Shown here in pieces: positions 11,414 to 24,796 of a stretch of 64,000 bases of DNA. Each line of letters opens with the position of its first letter. Position 1 is the first letter of the stretch. The translations under genes and the position numbers were made by a program. The notes below the pieces were generated by a model. It saw only the letters and a program-made list of their open reading frames with translations, ran no database searches and was not told where the DNA came from. This DNA is from Prinia subflava (Eukaryota > Chordata > Aves > Passeriformes > Cisticolidae): assembly GCF_021018805.1 (NCBI RefSeq), contig NC_086251.1, positions 15,977,098 to 16,041,097 of the forward strand. Reading direction: 5' to 3'.

Positions 11414-13542
11414 ACGACAACTGATTGCTTGTGCCAAGGCAAAACAATGATTCTGTGGTTCTAAGGTATTTGAGCACGTGAAAAGACTTACTAGGTAGAG
11501 CCTTGGTTATATAGTTCATTTCTTGGAGGAAACAAATTTAAAACAGCCTGAATAGAGTGTCCTAATTTGAGTGCAAGATACTCCAGAAATAACAACATTC
11601 AAAGAAGAAATATTGCTGCTTCAATAGTTGCTGTTTTTTTGCATAGCTGAAAGTGACAGTATACTGAATTTTATCAATCAAAATATAACCTTACATACAC
11701 CAGCACCACACACTGCATTGTATCTTATGCTTTCCTACTTGGACATATTAACAGGTTTTGACCACTTGTCTACTGTAATTACATTGATTTCCACAGAGGT
11801 TTCACCCACTTCCAACTGTTATCCATGAACTTTTTTGTTCTTAATGTACATCAAACCAAACAAAAGCCAAAATTACTTGTTTGCTCTCAGTTTTTTGGGT
11901 GCATATCAAGACTGACTACCCAAAGATATAATCTTTAAATTCCTCATCCTTGTCAAGTATGACCACGACAAAGAAACAAATAAGATTCAATGGTAAAATT
12001 AGTTTTACAAAAGGTCTCATTCAGTCATAAACTGCTAATCAATTCTTTATCTGACACTGACTATAAATGACACATTGCTTCAAACACACCTGACTCTATA
12101 TCTGTAATATTCTCTGTATCCTAGAACTGTATATGCAGGCTTTAGTTTTCAATCAGTGCCAGATAAACATTTTAAGAACAGTGGCTATAAGGAGATGTAC
12201 GTAGTATGCTTTTCTAGTTTCAGTTTAATTTCAATTATCTCTAAGTACATAGTCCTGACAATTTATTCCTAAAAGGAAGTTCCTTATTTTTAGTTTCTTT
12301 AAAAGCTCCCCTCTAACTCTCCTGACTTCTGCAAGGCAGTATTTCCATCACTTTGAAAACACCTGTGTTTGTAATTAATTGTTTTATATGTTGGGGTTTC
12401 TTTTGTAAATAGTACAATCTTTCCTTCTGAGGGTATTATATGTATATATTATTTATAAAAGATTTTTTTTTCACTGTGTACTATTTATGAGTAACTATCT
12501 CCTTCACGGAATTCATACCTGCACATAACTTAATTTTTGCTATTGAAATTAATTTTTTGAACTATTCACGATTAAAGAGAGGTCAATAAACCAATTACTT
12601 TGGGCAACGGTGCAAAATCAGTACTAGTAAAGTAATTAATGCCCTTTTCATTGTTTCCACATCATGGAGTGTTAATAAATTGGGCTTTTGTCACTATCCA
12701 GTAATTTCTTTACAACAAATTTCTTCATTCCAATCCATCTTATTTTATGGCTCCCTGTTAATACTTTAAAATACCAGACTAATTAGGTTTGCATTTACAC
12801 TGTTAAGTCACAAGCTCCATTTTCATCTCTGTTCAGACTCTCTATTTTCTGATATTCCTAATGAGGCAATACTTTTATTTAAAGGGTGTGATCCTTTAAA
12901 GAATTTCTAGTGGCTTATTAGTTATGTGAAGAGGATCTTTCAGGAGTTCCCACGTATATCGCTTAAGCACAGCACAGCGGCATGCACATTAGCCATGAAC
13001 GCTAGCACACCATTAAATCCAGGACCTCCTATAACCTGGAGTTCATCCTTTTACAGGATCAGCCTGTTTGCAACTGCAGCACTTTAATTACTCCCTTCTC
13101 TCATATGATATTTTGATTCGTTTCATGCATTTGTAATGTGCTCGACTGTGGCACGAGTTAAAACATCTTCTTTGCCTCCAGCAGAGGTGAAGAGAAAAGT
13201 GGGACTGGGCAATGTCATCACTCAGGATGACTTTGGGACAGAAAAGAGGGCTTTCCCCATATTTCAGCTGCCATATCTTCCAAGGGTACCATCAAGAAAC
13301 ACAAAATTCAATAAGGAAGCCACGTCACAGACAGCAATCCTGAGTATTTCATAGTCACCTACATGAAAAAGGTGCCTTCTCTGTAAAACACAACTGAACC
13401 TCTCTCCTGCCAGGAACAGGAAAATAAGGAAAGACAGTAATTTCTCTTCTGCAATGTGAACTGATGTGAACTTTTACTCTGAAAGGGACAGAAGTGAATA
13501 ACTTGAGCATTTTCCTTTAAAAAGGAAATTGCAACAGTAGGA
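11414..13542. other. Noncoding stretch, nothing recognised
   Basis: AT-rich DNA. A short inverted repeat (tttaaagg / cctttaaa, around 12880-12900) was noticed. No gene or repeat family was recognised. Confidence 0.5.
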
Positions 13543-13557
13543 GGCGCCCTCTTGCTG
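13543..13557 (-). promoter_or_regulatory. CTCF-like motif
   Basis: Read on the minus strand, the bases are cagcaagagggcgcc. The AGAGGGCGC core is the strongest part of the vertebrate CTCF consensus, and about 12 of 15 positions fit. The 5' half of the motif is weaker. Binding is not shown. Confidence 0.4.
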
Positions 13558-13700
13558 AAAACAACTGCATAAACTAAATATCTTTTAAGGACATTTTTTC
13601 CTGAGGGGGGGAGGGGCAGGTAAAAACAAATTAAAATTCTAAATTCCCTCACCTAGCTGCTACTCCTGAGATTTACAGAGAAAAAACCAAGGTCACATGA
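13558..13700. other. Spacer before LTR
   Basis: Includes a G-rich run (gaggggggggaggggcagg type) near 13600-13620. No gene is present. Confidence 0.5.
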
Positions 13701-14250
13701 TGCTGGTCTTGGCTGGTGTAGAGTTAATTTTCTTCATAGTAGCCAACATGGACTGCGTTTTGGATTTGTGCTGGAAACAGTGCTGGTGATACAGGGATGT
13801 TTTCATTATTGCTGAGCAGGGCTTGCACAAAGCCAAGGCCTTTTCTGCCTCTCAACCCCATCACGGGGGAGGCTGGGAGAGCACAAGAAGTTGGGAGGGA
13901 CACAGTCAGGACAGCTGACCCCAGCTGCCCAGAGGGACATTCCTCACCATTTGGCATCAGGCTCAGTTACAAAGCTGGGCAAGAAGGTGGAAGGAGATGT
14001 TTGCAGTGATGGTGTTTGCCTTCCCTGGTCACTGTTATGTGTGATGGAGCCTGGCTGAACACCTGCCTGCCCTTGGGAGGGGGGAATCAATTCCTTGCTT
14101 TGCTTGCACCTGTGGCTTTTGCTTCACAATGTTAAACTGCCCTTACCTCAACCAACAAGCTTTCCCACTTCTATCCTTCTGATTCTCTCCCCCATCGCAC
14201 CATGAAGGGCATGAGGGAGCAGCTGTGTGAGGTTGGCTACACCCTGGAGG
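13701..14250 (+). mobile_element. Degraded endogenous retrovirus LTR (ERVL-like)
   Basis: The block has the order of signals I associate with a common avian LTR. It starts with 'ggctggtgtagagttaattt', then 'tcttcatagtagcc', 'ttttggatttgtgctgg' and 'acagggatgttttcatta'. Then come 'cacaagaagttggga', 'gacagctgacccc', a decayed TATA region around 13960, 'gtgatggagcc' and a polyadenylation-type 'gttaaactgcccttacctca' region. It ends with 'ctgattctctcccccat' and 'cagctgtgtga'. The exact 3' end and target-site duplication could not be fixed. No second LTR or gag-pol-like frames are nearby, so it is a solo or truncated LTR with no coding capacity. Confidence 0.8.
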
Positions 14251-15630
14251 AATGAGCAACCTCAATTCTAGCAGGTCAGCTAACCCAACTGGAGAATAAT
14301 TGAGCTTTCTCAAGTCCCTGAAGAAAATGTAAAGATCTCTGCAATCCAGGCCTTACGCGAGTAAAAATACTCAGCATGGCAGCATCATGAGTGGAACCAA
14401 TGGTCAATATCACTGTACCTCAAATGCTTCTCATGCCTTGGAAATGTGTTTGGAATTAGTCCTCCCTCCTCAGATGAGGTCCTATATATTCACATAAATG
14501 CAGTGCTGAATTAATATACAGGTAACACTGAGATCTGAGTACGTACTTCGAGCCATTCTGAAGCCAACAAGAATTACGCCCGTACCTTAAATGTACTTTT
14601 CTGGTCCTTCTCCAGTTTCTGAGTTTCTTGCAGTGAAGAGAAGGAAGGGATAAGAGCCAAGCATGCCAAACACAGTCTACATCACCACCTCTGCTTCACT
14701 CAGAGGTGAATAAAGTCATTAACTTGAAAATCTGGAGTTGGAAGAAGTTTGAAACCACTTACAACCTCCAAAATTCCACCTGGGAGATAATTTGCCAAGG
14801 TGCTAAGTGGATTCAGAGCCAAAGTTCCTGGTTCAGCCAACCCAGCTGTATGGCAGGAGTCTCCTGCCAAGAACGTGAAGGTACAGAATTGCAAAGTCAG
14901 ATATAAGACTGAGCAATTTTCACAATCGTACACCCAATTTAAATCCCTACACTGATGTTCATAAAAAGCCTTGAAGATGAAAAGTAGTGTGCACAATAAG
15001 TCCTGAGTGAAATTATTAAAACCAACATTTCATGAAAAGAGATTAATTATGTTATTACTGTTTGCACATGTGAATTTTCCATAAAAACAGAAATCTGAGC
15101 TGCAGTTCAACCAAGCATTTTAACATGTGTCTGACTTACAAGCACATGAGTAGTCCCATTTCAGTTAATGAGATCATTCCTGCTCAAAATTTAGGCATGT
15201 GTTCCACTACCTGTGGCCATGGGATTAGAGAAACAGACACAAAGAGACAGTTACCACCTCTTTAGGCATCTTGACCTCAGAGAGTAACGTGTTATCTCAG
15301 AAGCAGGTAACTGGCTAGGTAAAAGTCTCTGCCCATAAATGTGACTTATACACCTAAAAGTTTACCACATGGATGAGCCAGCATGTCCTGATATTGTCCC
15401 ACAGGTAGGCATCTACAGATCTCTCCAAAGGTGCCTGGTGTTAAGGACATGACTACTTGATGAAACCTTGTCCAGACCTTGGCTCTGAAATTCTACTATT
15501 GACTCCTACCACTTGATGAGTATTTCAAGCTGAATTTCCCTCTTCCTTTTCTCAACTCTGCATAGCACAAACAAAACTGCACGGAGATGATTCCAATTCT
15601 ATAACTGCCCTTAAAGCTTTTACCACTCTG
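14251..15630. other. Noncoding stretch, nothing recognised
   Basis: AT-rich DNA. Overlapping open frames near 14700-14996 on both strands are short and unrecognised. No repeat was identified. Confidence 0.5.
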
Positions 15631-15661
15631 AGTTTAAAAGGCACAGAGTGCCTTTTAAACT
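15631..15661. repeat. Perfect 14-bp inverted repeat hairpin
   Basis: Bases 15631-15644 (agtttaaaaggcac) and 15648-15661 (gtgccttttaaact) are exact reverse complements separated by the three-base loop aga. It would form a tight hairpin in single-stranded DNA or RNA. The flanks do not continue the pairing. Confidence 0.95.
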
Positions 15662-18600
15662 ACCTTTGAGGGACAGGGTTAAATGCCAATAAAATTCAGA
15701 GGAAAAATGAAAACAATGGTGAAAATTATTCTCAAGTTTTTAAAATAAAAGATTTCAGCATATTCAGTTCTGAGTGAATACTGCTCTTTAAGGAAACTGA
15801 AGGAAAAATATTCTCTAGACAATATATTTCAGAAATTTCCATGGCAAATACTGTTCATGTAGTTCCTTTATTGTATACACTTTTAAGTGACTGGAGAGCA
15901 CAGCTACTACTATCTCCACTTACCTACTTCTTTAGAGCGAGCATGAAACATAAGAGCGACCAGAACTGTATGCCCTACCTTATAGTTTATGTTTCTGAAT
16001 ATTTATTAATTTTATGCTCTTCATTCTTTAAAGGATTCCTTAGGTTCCTCTTGAACTGTTATCTTTAAAAGTTAATTCCAGGTGGAAAACAAAGCACTAA
16101 GCAAAAAGAGCTTAAGACTTGACTTTCTTTAAAAACTTTTAACAATGCACAATAACTGCCTTTTCCTGTGGTCACAATTATTGCAGGAGACCAGAAGGAG
16201 GGTTTTTTTTAATTGATTTCTATGTAATTTCCATCTTGAGAAAGAGACCCTACAACTGATTTTTTCTTCCTGGAATGGCTTATGGATTATGTACTAAGAA
16301 ATGGACTAATTAAATAAGAATCAAAGGAAAATTTTCAGAAAAAGAAACCCCTCTCTTCCCTGTGTGTATTACTACATATTATTTTGTGATACACAAAATC
16401 TGTCAGACACCTATTAGTCCATCTAGTGAAGTACATACTCTGCTCCCAGAGATTCAATATTTCTATATTTTCAGATCAATGGAGGAAGAATATTTTCAGT
16501 GTAAATAAAACCTATAAAGATGTTGATATTTGAAAGTTGAACTCTCCTTACTGCTTGAAGAATATCTGTTTTGCTTCGTAAGCACCCATCAAGTGACACG
16601 ACTGAGAGCACCTAAAAACGTCCAAGAAATAATAATAGAGGAAAGAAGGCAATTCTGGCAGACAGAGAATATCCTTTTAGGTAAAGAAACTTTGCACCTG
16701 GTGCTGTCTTTGTTTAAAAAAAAAAAAAAAGTAATTTATTTGGAACCGAACACCACTTTGAAAGAAAAAACTGGATAAAGTGAACACTAGAGAGAAAGTA
16801 AATCACTTTTTTATAATAAGAACAATAGGGCTCTTTAATTACAGATATTTTATATAGAATTAATTAAAATGCTGCATAATAAACTAGCAGGAAATTTGTG
16901 AATGATGCATTTAACAGCCACGTGAAATACCTTTATTACTTGATGTCCTCTTGGATAAAAACCACTGATAAGTTTTTCTTCCTACACTTAATAATATCCA
17001 CTTGCTAATTTACTCAATTTTGACATTCTCTTACACACACGCACTTGTAGATATACTCCTTATAGCCAGCGCTGTGAGAACTCTCCATCTGGTCTGCAAA
17101 CTGTAGAATTTCCTTTCCCATCTATCTCAGAAATATAGTCCCATGACCCACGGGTCACCATCTGCTCAGTTACACTGGCACAATGCCTAGTATGCTTGAG
17201 GTAATGCCACCATCCTTTCCTCCAATTGTAAACTCCCAACAAGGCAGACATCTACCAGAGTGTTTGCACACAATGAGGCAGCTCCCAGTGAGATTATAGT
17301 TAAGACACCACAGAAATTCCCTTCATCTACAGTAGCCTAGGATGTGGGAATGACCAAAGACACATGCAGTCTCTCTTGATCAAAGGTCATTCTAAGGAAC
17401 AAAGCAGTCAGTGCTGATGTGTCCAAGATAGCATAATATAACACACACACATAATTGTGTCCAGCATGTGTGGTTCCCCCCCAGTTCCTCTCTTAATGAT
17501 CTTTGCTTCACTCAGTATTCATTTGCGTACAATCTCCTATTCTCAGGATGCCCTAGAGCAGAACAAATTATACTAAACATAAGTGAAATCAAACAAAGTT
17601 TTCATTGAGTACCATTCATAACATTTACAAACAAGTCTCTTGTGTTAAGTTTCTCAGAAATAATTGGCAGGTTCAGTTTTACACCACTACGTTTTCTTCT
17701 TCTTCTTCCTTTTTCTAAGGTGTACCTATAATACAGTAACAACAAAAAAATCTCACGTGACTTATTTATTAAGAATAAAAGTATCAGAAAATTGAGGGGG
17801 TTTTGTATCATAAAAACCAGTAGATAGGAACAAATATAAAATTTAACCAAATCAGAGATTATGTGTGGAAAGATATTTTTCACATTTTTCAAGTGCTATT
17901 AAATACTAAAAAAAAAAAACCAACCCAAACACCTAGGAATGGATGTTCTCTGGCTTATGCAGCAGACATTACAGGTAAAAGTCTTTTACACTGCTCCAAT
18001 AGTATAAGTCCAGAGTAACAGAAAAGTACATTTAAAATTTACCTCCATATTGTACTTTCCCTTTGAGTCCCACTACAAGGAAACACTCCATCAATTTTTG
18101 TTACACACTTTTCTGTGCCTCACTAGCTAGCAAGCGTTCTGAAACAACAAGCCAAAAGCCCACTGGCAGAACAAAACCAAAACAGGACCTTTTCTACAAA
18201 TTGGTGCCATTTGTAGCATGTGGTTTTCCCTAAGCTATCATTTCAGCTTCATTACTCAACTGCCTAACACTTTATTCAGGTAACATTACACTGGAAGAGT
18301 AATTTCAGCAACATTATGATTATTAATCCCCAAGAATGCCAAAGCTAAAAATAAAATCCAAACAGTGTGAGAATCCAGGCAGAGTTACAACAGCATTTCT
18401 CAAGGGATCAAAATGTCATTACGTTCACTCCTTAGAGGGAATTTTCTCCTCCAAGTTTCAATCTTGCAAGAGGAGAGATCAGACCTCTGGCAGGCTGTGA
18501 TTGTGTGTGCTCATGGGCCAACATAGGTGTTTTCCTCAGTACAGCTACACACGGACGAGGATGAGGCAAAGCTCCATGAATTTCTGCCTGAATTCAGAGC

Positions 18601-21488
18601 ACATCACTCAAGTGGGTTTGGGTGATAAGAAATGCAAACTGAGGAGATTGCTTGCAACTCTCCTCCTTTTTAACTAAAAGTAAATTATCTCAGCATCAGA
18701 ACATTATACAGAAACTCAGGTCCTTCCTGGAGCATTCTTTGACAGCACTAAAAAGTAGCATCTATCATTTAACCCCCACTCATCTACATTTCACAGATGA
18801 AAACACCTTTTTCTTTGTAACTGGAAATTAGAGCAAGCAACATAAAGCTGTGCAGTCAGATGAGGCTCTTGGAATTCACAGCATGTTTATCTCCAAAAGC
18901 TAGATTCCAGCTTGTGGCATAGTGCACAAAGTTGCCTACAATAACCTGTTTCTAAGCAAGCTGAAAACCTAATTAGACTCAGTATTTTTGATAACCCAAT
19001 TAAATATGCACTTACTTTGTTGCCTTAATGCCCTTGACATGATCTAAATTCAGAAGAAGCAGAAGCAGAGATTACTAGAGAGAGCTGAGCTGGTGATGGT
19101 AAGGATGTTTGTGTCATTTCTGCATACACATATATGAGAATCTTCAAACATCAAGGAATGGGGAAGAATTTTCTTAGCTGGAAAATAGCTGTAAGAAACC
19201 CACTTGACTTCTAGAATATTTTTCTTTTTCTATATATGAAGGTAACTTTATTTTGCTATTTAAAATTCATATTAGTATTAGTATTAGTGCTTCAGCATGT
19301 GACCAGACTATGTTTTCTTTTCTTTGTGCTAATTTGCAAAATCTCCTTACTAAATTTTAAATGAAGGGACAGTTATAGCAATGAGTGGCTGCAATCTTCC
19401 TGATTGTTTCCTGCGCTGATACTTAATATTCAATATTCCAGCTGTCAGAAAACATAATAGGAAAACAGTTGGAGTAGATACAACCAAGGACATCATACGG
19501 GATACAAAATATCTTGGATATGCTCCTGCGTGTCTCAGACAAAAGCACACTGTAACCGTATGAACATTGAGCAGGTATTTGCAGGAATCACTGTAGGAAA
19601 TTAACTTGGAAAAACTGAAATTGTGTGGTAAGGTTATGACAAACCCTCTGAGAAGAACTGGGAAGGAACCAGACGTTTACTTCAGAACATGGATCTGCAT
19701 TCTCACATATGTGCTGGTTCCACACCACGCTCCCTGCCCCAGGGGACATCACGACTTGACCTTGCTACACATTTCTCTAAAAAAAGTTTCTTACATAATT
19801 AACTGATTAAAAGAAAAGTGATTATACAGAGCAGAAAGAGGGTTGAAAGATGAATTTTATTTTTTCCTGGCTCAGTGTGCTTATTTTTTTGCCTTGGTTA
19901 GACCATTCCAGTAATGTTGTTGGAATATAAATGTAATCCACAAGTATGAGACTAGACTTAGTGCTGATTAATTTAAGTGTCTTAAATCCACAGCTTCATG
20001 TATGAGCTAAGCTTGGGTCAGAAATGCCAAATTAAATAGTGGCACAACTCTTAAGAAATAACTTGTGACTTGGACAATCCATAAGGAATCAATAACAAAT
20101 TAAAACCAGTCAGTAGCAGTGAACTGAATAAATGAGTCATTCTTCCCAAAACAAACCTAATAGTAAAGTTCATTTGTCTATCAGGAAATTAGTGCTGTAT
20201 TTTTGAAAGGTGCTAAATTACCTTTTAGAGATATCATAAAGCTGATATTGAAAACCAGAACAGTTAAAAAGCAGCTTTCCAAAATGCTTCTCTTACTTAA
20301 TAGGTAAAAATATCATGTCTGTGCTTACTATTTCATTCTTCACAAATGGGTAGAAAATTCTTTTGTTTCAATTTTGAAATGTTTACACAGCACAGCTTTC
20401 CCAAAAAGCCTTCTGGAAAAGTTTCCAAAGGTTTTGGGAAAGATTATAAAATAATGTTATTCAGGATTAGTTCAGAAGCAGTAACTAAGCCCAGAACAGC
20501 ACTGGAAAATGGGCAAAAAGTAAGATACTTGTTATGCAGTGTTAGTTAAAAATGTAGTTTGATAAGAATCAGACCTAATAATTTTGAAACTTTCCAGGAA
20601 TTCTAGGAATTGTGACTAAGTATGAAATTGTTCAGACTTAGAGGACTTCAGTATTGGCTTATCCCACATCAAAGTAACATTTAACTTATTTGAAATTCAG
20701 ACATATTCAGAAGGCTGGTAGAAAGAAAAAAATATTAAAGACTTAATTATTAAAGGATTTTAATAGCAAGTCTGTGCTAACAAACTGTGCCTTAATTGAG
20801 ATTAGTTTTCTCCTTTCTAGATTAGTTCTCTCTTTTTGCAAAAAATTCTGATTGATGCATCTAAAAACACCTTTAAAAATTAAAAATCTCTTGGTTTTGC
20901 TGACAGTAAGGTTACCAGAAATCACTCAAGAAGCTTTGAATCAGTTCCTAACTCCTGATTATATTTCAAATATGGTACTGGATTGAGCAAAACCTTTTGT
21001 TATTCTATCAAAAGACCAGTCCATGTAAAACTGACCAAGAACTTTTATTCTACTGGATGTTTAAGTATTTCCTCATATCCTTTAATGATATTACACCTAG
21101 AGAATGACCTGCAAGTTCTACCACAACTTAAAAGAACTGTCAGAGCGGAGCAGGTGGGTGCAACTAAAGACCCAGCCCCAGTGCTCAACTCCCAGCACAA
21201 AAATGCTGAGCTATTCAGCAATCATCATCATGAAATACACAGTGAAGTGTCCCACTATGCAACCACTGGCTTTTCTCTGCAATTCCCCAGTCTATTTCTT
21301 CTTACTATAGCCTGAGAAAATTCTAAATATGTTTACACAAAAGAATTTGTTCAGTAGGAAACACTGGCTTTCCAATGCTATTTTTTTTCTCCCAATACTC
21401 CATTGAAACTTTCTATAAATAATTTTTTCCTCCAATTAACATGTGTTATAAGACCAGCAGAAAGATCCTAAATTATTGTTGCTGTAGG
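15662..21488. other. Long noncoding stretch with simple repeats
   Basis: AT-rich DNA without recognisable genes. Simple sequence includes A15 at 16716-16730, a TTC run at 17694-17709, short CA runs near 17443 and a three-copy TATTAG-type repeat at 19271-19288. A weak MIR-like hint near 18790 was too short to call. Confidence 0.5.
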
Positions 21489-21516
21489 CTTTTCAGTGTA
21501 ATTTATTACTGAAAAG
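21489..21516. repeat. Short inverted repeat
   Basis: The arms cttttcagt (21489-21497) and actgaaaag (21508-21516) are exact reverse complements around a ten-base AT-rich loop. Confidence 0.9.
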
Positions 21517-22579
21517 TCATGAGCACCACTTTGGAAAGGCCAGCCTGTGAATCTGTAAACCGAGGAAATTAAGAACTAAGCTGGTCTCTTTACCCTGAGG
21601 TCAATTAGAAATGACACCAGCAGACTTCTTGGTGACCTGGGGAGATTTATAGCTTACCATGCTAGGCCCGTGGTTCAGCCAGAAGATTAAGATCAGAACA
21701 GCACCTGGAAGACTGTCATCAGTTAAGACAGACTGGACCAATGGCTCCAGGCTAAAATGTGCACAGGAAAAGAGGTCGTGTCAAGTAGCCTTTGTTTTTA
21801 CCAGGGCTAAGGCACATGTGGAAGGTACCCCTTAGAGAGAGAGCTGGGCTAACAAAGGTCTGATATAGGGGCATTGGACTGTCTTGTAACAGCAACAAAG
21901 GCAGCAAGTTGTCAAGGCACTCTGACTTATCTCATTACTAGAAGTCACCTCTGAAGATATTTGCTACTGGACAAGGCTTCATGTGATTTGCAGATCTTGC
22001 TCTTTACTGCTTTTCTTTTGTTATTTTTACAAGTGCAACCATTAGCTGCAGAATGCCTCACATCATAAACCCTCACGATTTAGGAAAAAAATTTGATCAC
22101 TCTGCTGTAAGAATCTTATAAGAAAACAAAAAAGGCTGTGTCTTTTAGCCACTCATAAATATTTTATAATTTGGTAAGAACAATAGCCTACAAGGTCAAA
22201 GTTCAGGTCTGTAGTAGTCAACGAGATCCTTGCAAGACAATAAAAGGGAAAGCTACCCTTTGTTTTATAACAACTTTGGAAACAACTTCACCGAGGCGGT
22301 GGAAGCTTACAGACTTTCCATTGTATTCAGTCATTTGTGCAAGTTGCCCTTATTACAGCTTTGATAAATGATGTTTGCAGTGGAAAAGCTGTTTAGGGTT
22401 TCTGAGCATTGTGAGCATTTAGATCCATGTCAGGTACTCAACAGGGATGTACGGAAGAGCGCACAGCTTAGAAAGCAATTATCATTTTTCTCAAGTAACC
22501 ACTGTTCAGGCTCAAAGAAGTATTTCCTAATTTCTCGGAGGATGAGTAGGTAAGAGGAGAACAGAACATAATCTTTGGG
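21517..22579. other. Noncoding stretch, nothing recognised
   Basis: Slightly GC-richer around 21560-21900, but no repeat family or gene was recognised. Confidence 0.5.
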
Positions 22580-22675
22580 TTCTCAGTGCCACACGGTCTT
22601 TAAAAGTGGAATGAAAGAGGTATCTATCTCATAGAGCTGTGAGGCTTAATTAATGCTCAGAATGCTATTTATAAG
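22580..22675 (+). repeat. MIR-like tRNA-core SINE fragment
   Basis: The plus strand contains 'tctttaaaagtggaatg', then 'gtatctatctcatagagct' and 'gtgaggcttaattaatg'. This follows the 3' half of MIR-type SINEs (catctgtaaaatggg, tacctacctcatagggt, tgtgaggattaa). Order and spacing are kept, with several substitutions. The 5' tRNA-like part is not recognisable. Confidence 0.5.
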
Positions 22676-24019
22676 GTGGATAACTGAAACTCCTGGATGA
22701 GTCTACTGGCATTTGTTACTTCTGAGAACTCTGTACAACAGGGAAGTTTTCTCCATTTTTCTTCTATCTTCCAAAATATTCAATCAAGTCCATAAAAAAA
22801 AAAACCTAAAAACTGAAAGTGGCATAGCTGAGGATTAACTAACTAAGCCATGGTGTTTCTTATTTTGTTATCCTCTTTTGGTTCATAAAGCTACAGGCAG
22901 TAACTCTAGACATGAATCTGCACACTACGATGCATTACTTATCCAGATTAAAACACATCTTACAAGATACCATGTACCCAGAAAATATGAACCCTAAACT
23001 TCTGTTTCCAGCTTCAGCTTTGTAGATGTCAATTGACAGCCTGCCATTTTTTGTGCACAAAGTTTCTCACTTCTGTTTCAAAACTTGAGGTTCTTCTGGG
23101 TATCTTTGATGTCCTCAAAATCAAACAGTAGTTTGCTCATTTAAAAATCCTGAAAAGATTTCCTACCCGTCCGTTGCCTGCTCTCTAGGAAGGAGAGCCA
23201 GTGCATGCCACAAAACACTTAATATCAACATGCTAAGCACTGGCATTTTGAAATGGGTGCCTGACAAGTCTCTCTAAGGTTCCACACATGCAAACAAATG
23301 TGTATTTATAGAAGTAATACTAAATAAGCACCTGTTTGACAGAACTGACTGAGAGAAAAAAAACAAAACACATTGGCAAAGTCAAGAAAAATGCAGGTGT
23401 GACAGTGTGAGCTGACTCCAGAGTTTATATGCAGTAGCTTTTCCAGCTGTTTAATTAGGCAAACATCTGATAACAATCCTGGAATAGCAGACACAAGTAC
23501 AGAGTGTAGGGCTTTTCTTGTTGTTTATTTGCATCAATTGCGACCATGACAAGCCTCTACTTCCCATCTTTACAATGATCTATTCAATATGGACTTAAAC
23601 TGCACATAGAATATTACTTTTCCCACAAAACTTGATGTTCCTCACAGCGTATTAAATCTCACCTCAGTAACCACAGTCAGTATAAAATTTAAATGTTTAT
23701 AAATGTTTCAAGCTGTCACATCTTTGTCCTCCATGAGATTGGAGAAGGAACAAAATCAAACAGCTCTTCTCCTCAGGCAACTTTTCCCAAGTGATGCAGT
23801 CCAGAGATCAGCTTGTTGGCATTTGTTATTATAACCAACTTTCCATAGCTTTTACCAAGGCATAATCCCTAGTATATGTTTAACCAGTGCAGATAGATTT
23901 TCAAGTCATACAACATAAAGCAAGTGCACAGGGTGTTATGCATCATCAAGAACACAGTGGATAATATTCAGTTATCCACTTCTTTTCTACTCCAATTCCA
24001 TCCCCTTGGATGTTCTCAG
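22676..24019. other. Noncoding stretch, nothing recognised
   Basis: AT-rich DNA with an A-run near 22793-22803. No gene or repeat family was recognised. Confidence 0.5.
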
Positions 24020-24150
24020 CTCTTATTTGAATGACCCCAGTGTTTCAGTCTTAATAACCTTCACAGCAGTCCATTCCAAACATTTATTACTCCTGGGTTA
24101 AAAAGTATTGCTTAGCTACATCTGTTCTTAATTTGATTTTGCAAAAGTTT
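24020..24150 (-). repeat. Ancient CR1-like LINE fragment
   Basis: The plus strand reads 'tgaccccagtgtttcagtc', 'agcagtccattccaaac', 'tgggttaaaaagtattgct' and 'acatctgttctta'. This is the antisense layout of the end of CR1 ORF2 (the 'ccattccagag ... gggtgaagaagtattt' segment). It is much more diverged than the other CR1 copies here, so it is probably an old subfamily. Confidence 0.5.
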
Positions 24151-24796
24151 CTTCTTCTTCTTTTTTTCTGTTTTTTTCCAAATGCATTATTTCCAATAGA
24201 AGAAATATATTTAAAGGCTCTACTTAGGGAAAAAATTACATAGTATGTAGGAGGGTGTAGCGAGCATACCTTTTATCAGAAAGCTGAATTAATGGGCACT
24301 GGCTGATATTTAGAGCTTGTGGGCTTTCTTGCCACAGAAAAATCTGTAACTTTTGGGGACATCCTTCACTCAAAATTTGAAATATATATACACACACACA
24401 AAGGAAAGGCTCCTGCTGGGAATCCCACCATTGCTTTTCTTTAAGTATGTGATGAACAAGATATCTTGGACACATCCAGCTCATTTTCCTTCCACACATA
24501 CCACAGACAGCATGTGGCAGACAGGCCCCATACTGCTCAGATACCAGGGCAGGTAGGGATCCTGCAGCTCCAACCACTGTGGGCTTTGGGCAGCTACACA
24601 GGACATGAGCAATGCTGGAAAATCTGAGGAAAATTAATTTCTCTGAAGCTGCATCAATAAAACTATCCTGTGCTGTGATATCCCTGAGTGTGGTTTATAT
24701 GAAGCAGCTTTGCTCCTACTTGTTCTTTTGACACACAAGATGTGCTCATCACTGCCTTGGGGACTGGACAAGTCTGACCAGCTCAAGAGGGCTGTG
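24151..24796. other. Noncoding stretch with TA/CA microsatellite
   Basis: A short (TA)n-(CA)n run lies at about 24381-24401. Otherwise no feature was recognised. Open frames crossing the region on both strands are unrecognised. Confidence 0.5.

Noticed and set aside
18765..18840. MIR-like 'catttcacagatgaaaac' phrase
   Set aside because: Only one short block matches and the rest of the element order is absent.
24236..24577. 113-codon minus-strand open frame near 24.4 kb
   Set aside because: No recognisable domain, low-complexity TA/CA tract inside it, and adjacent to CR1. Treated as chance.
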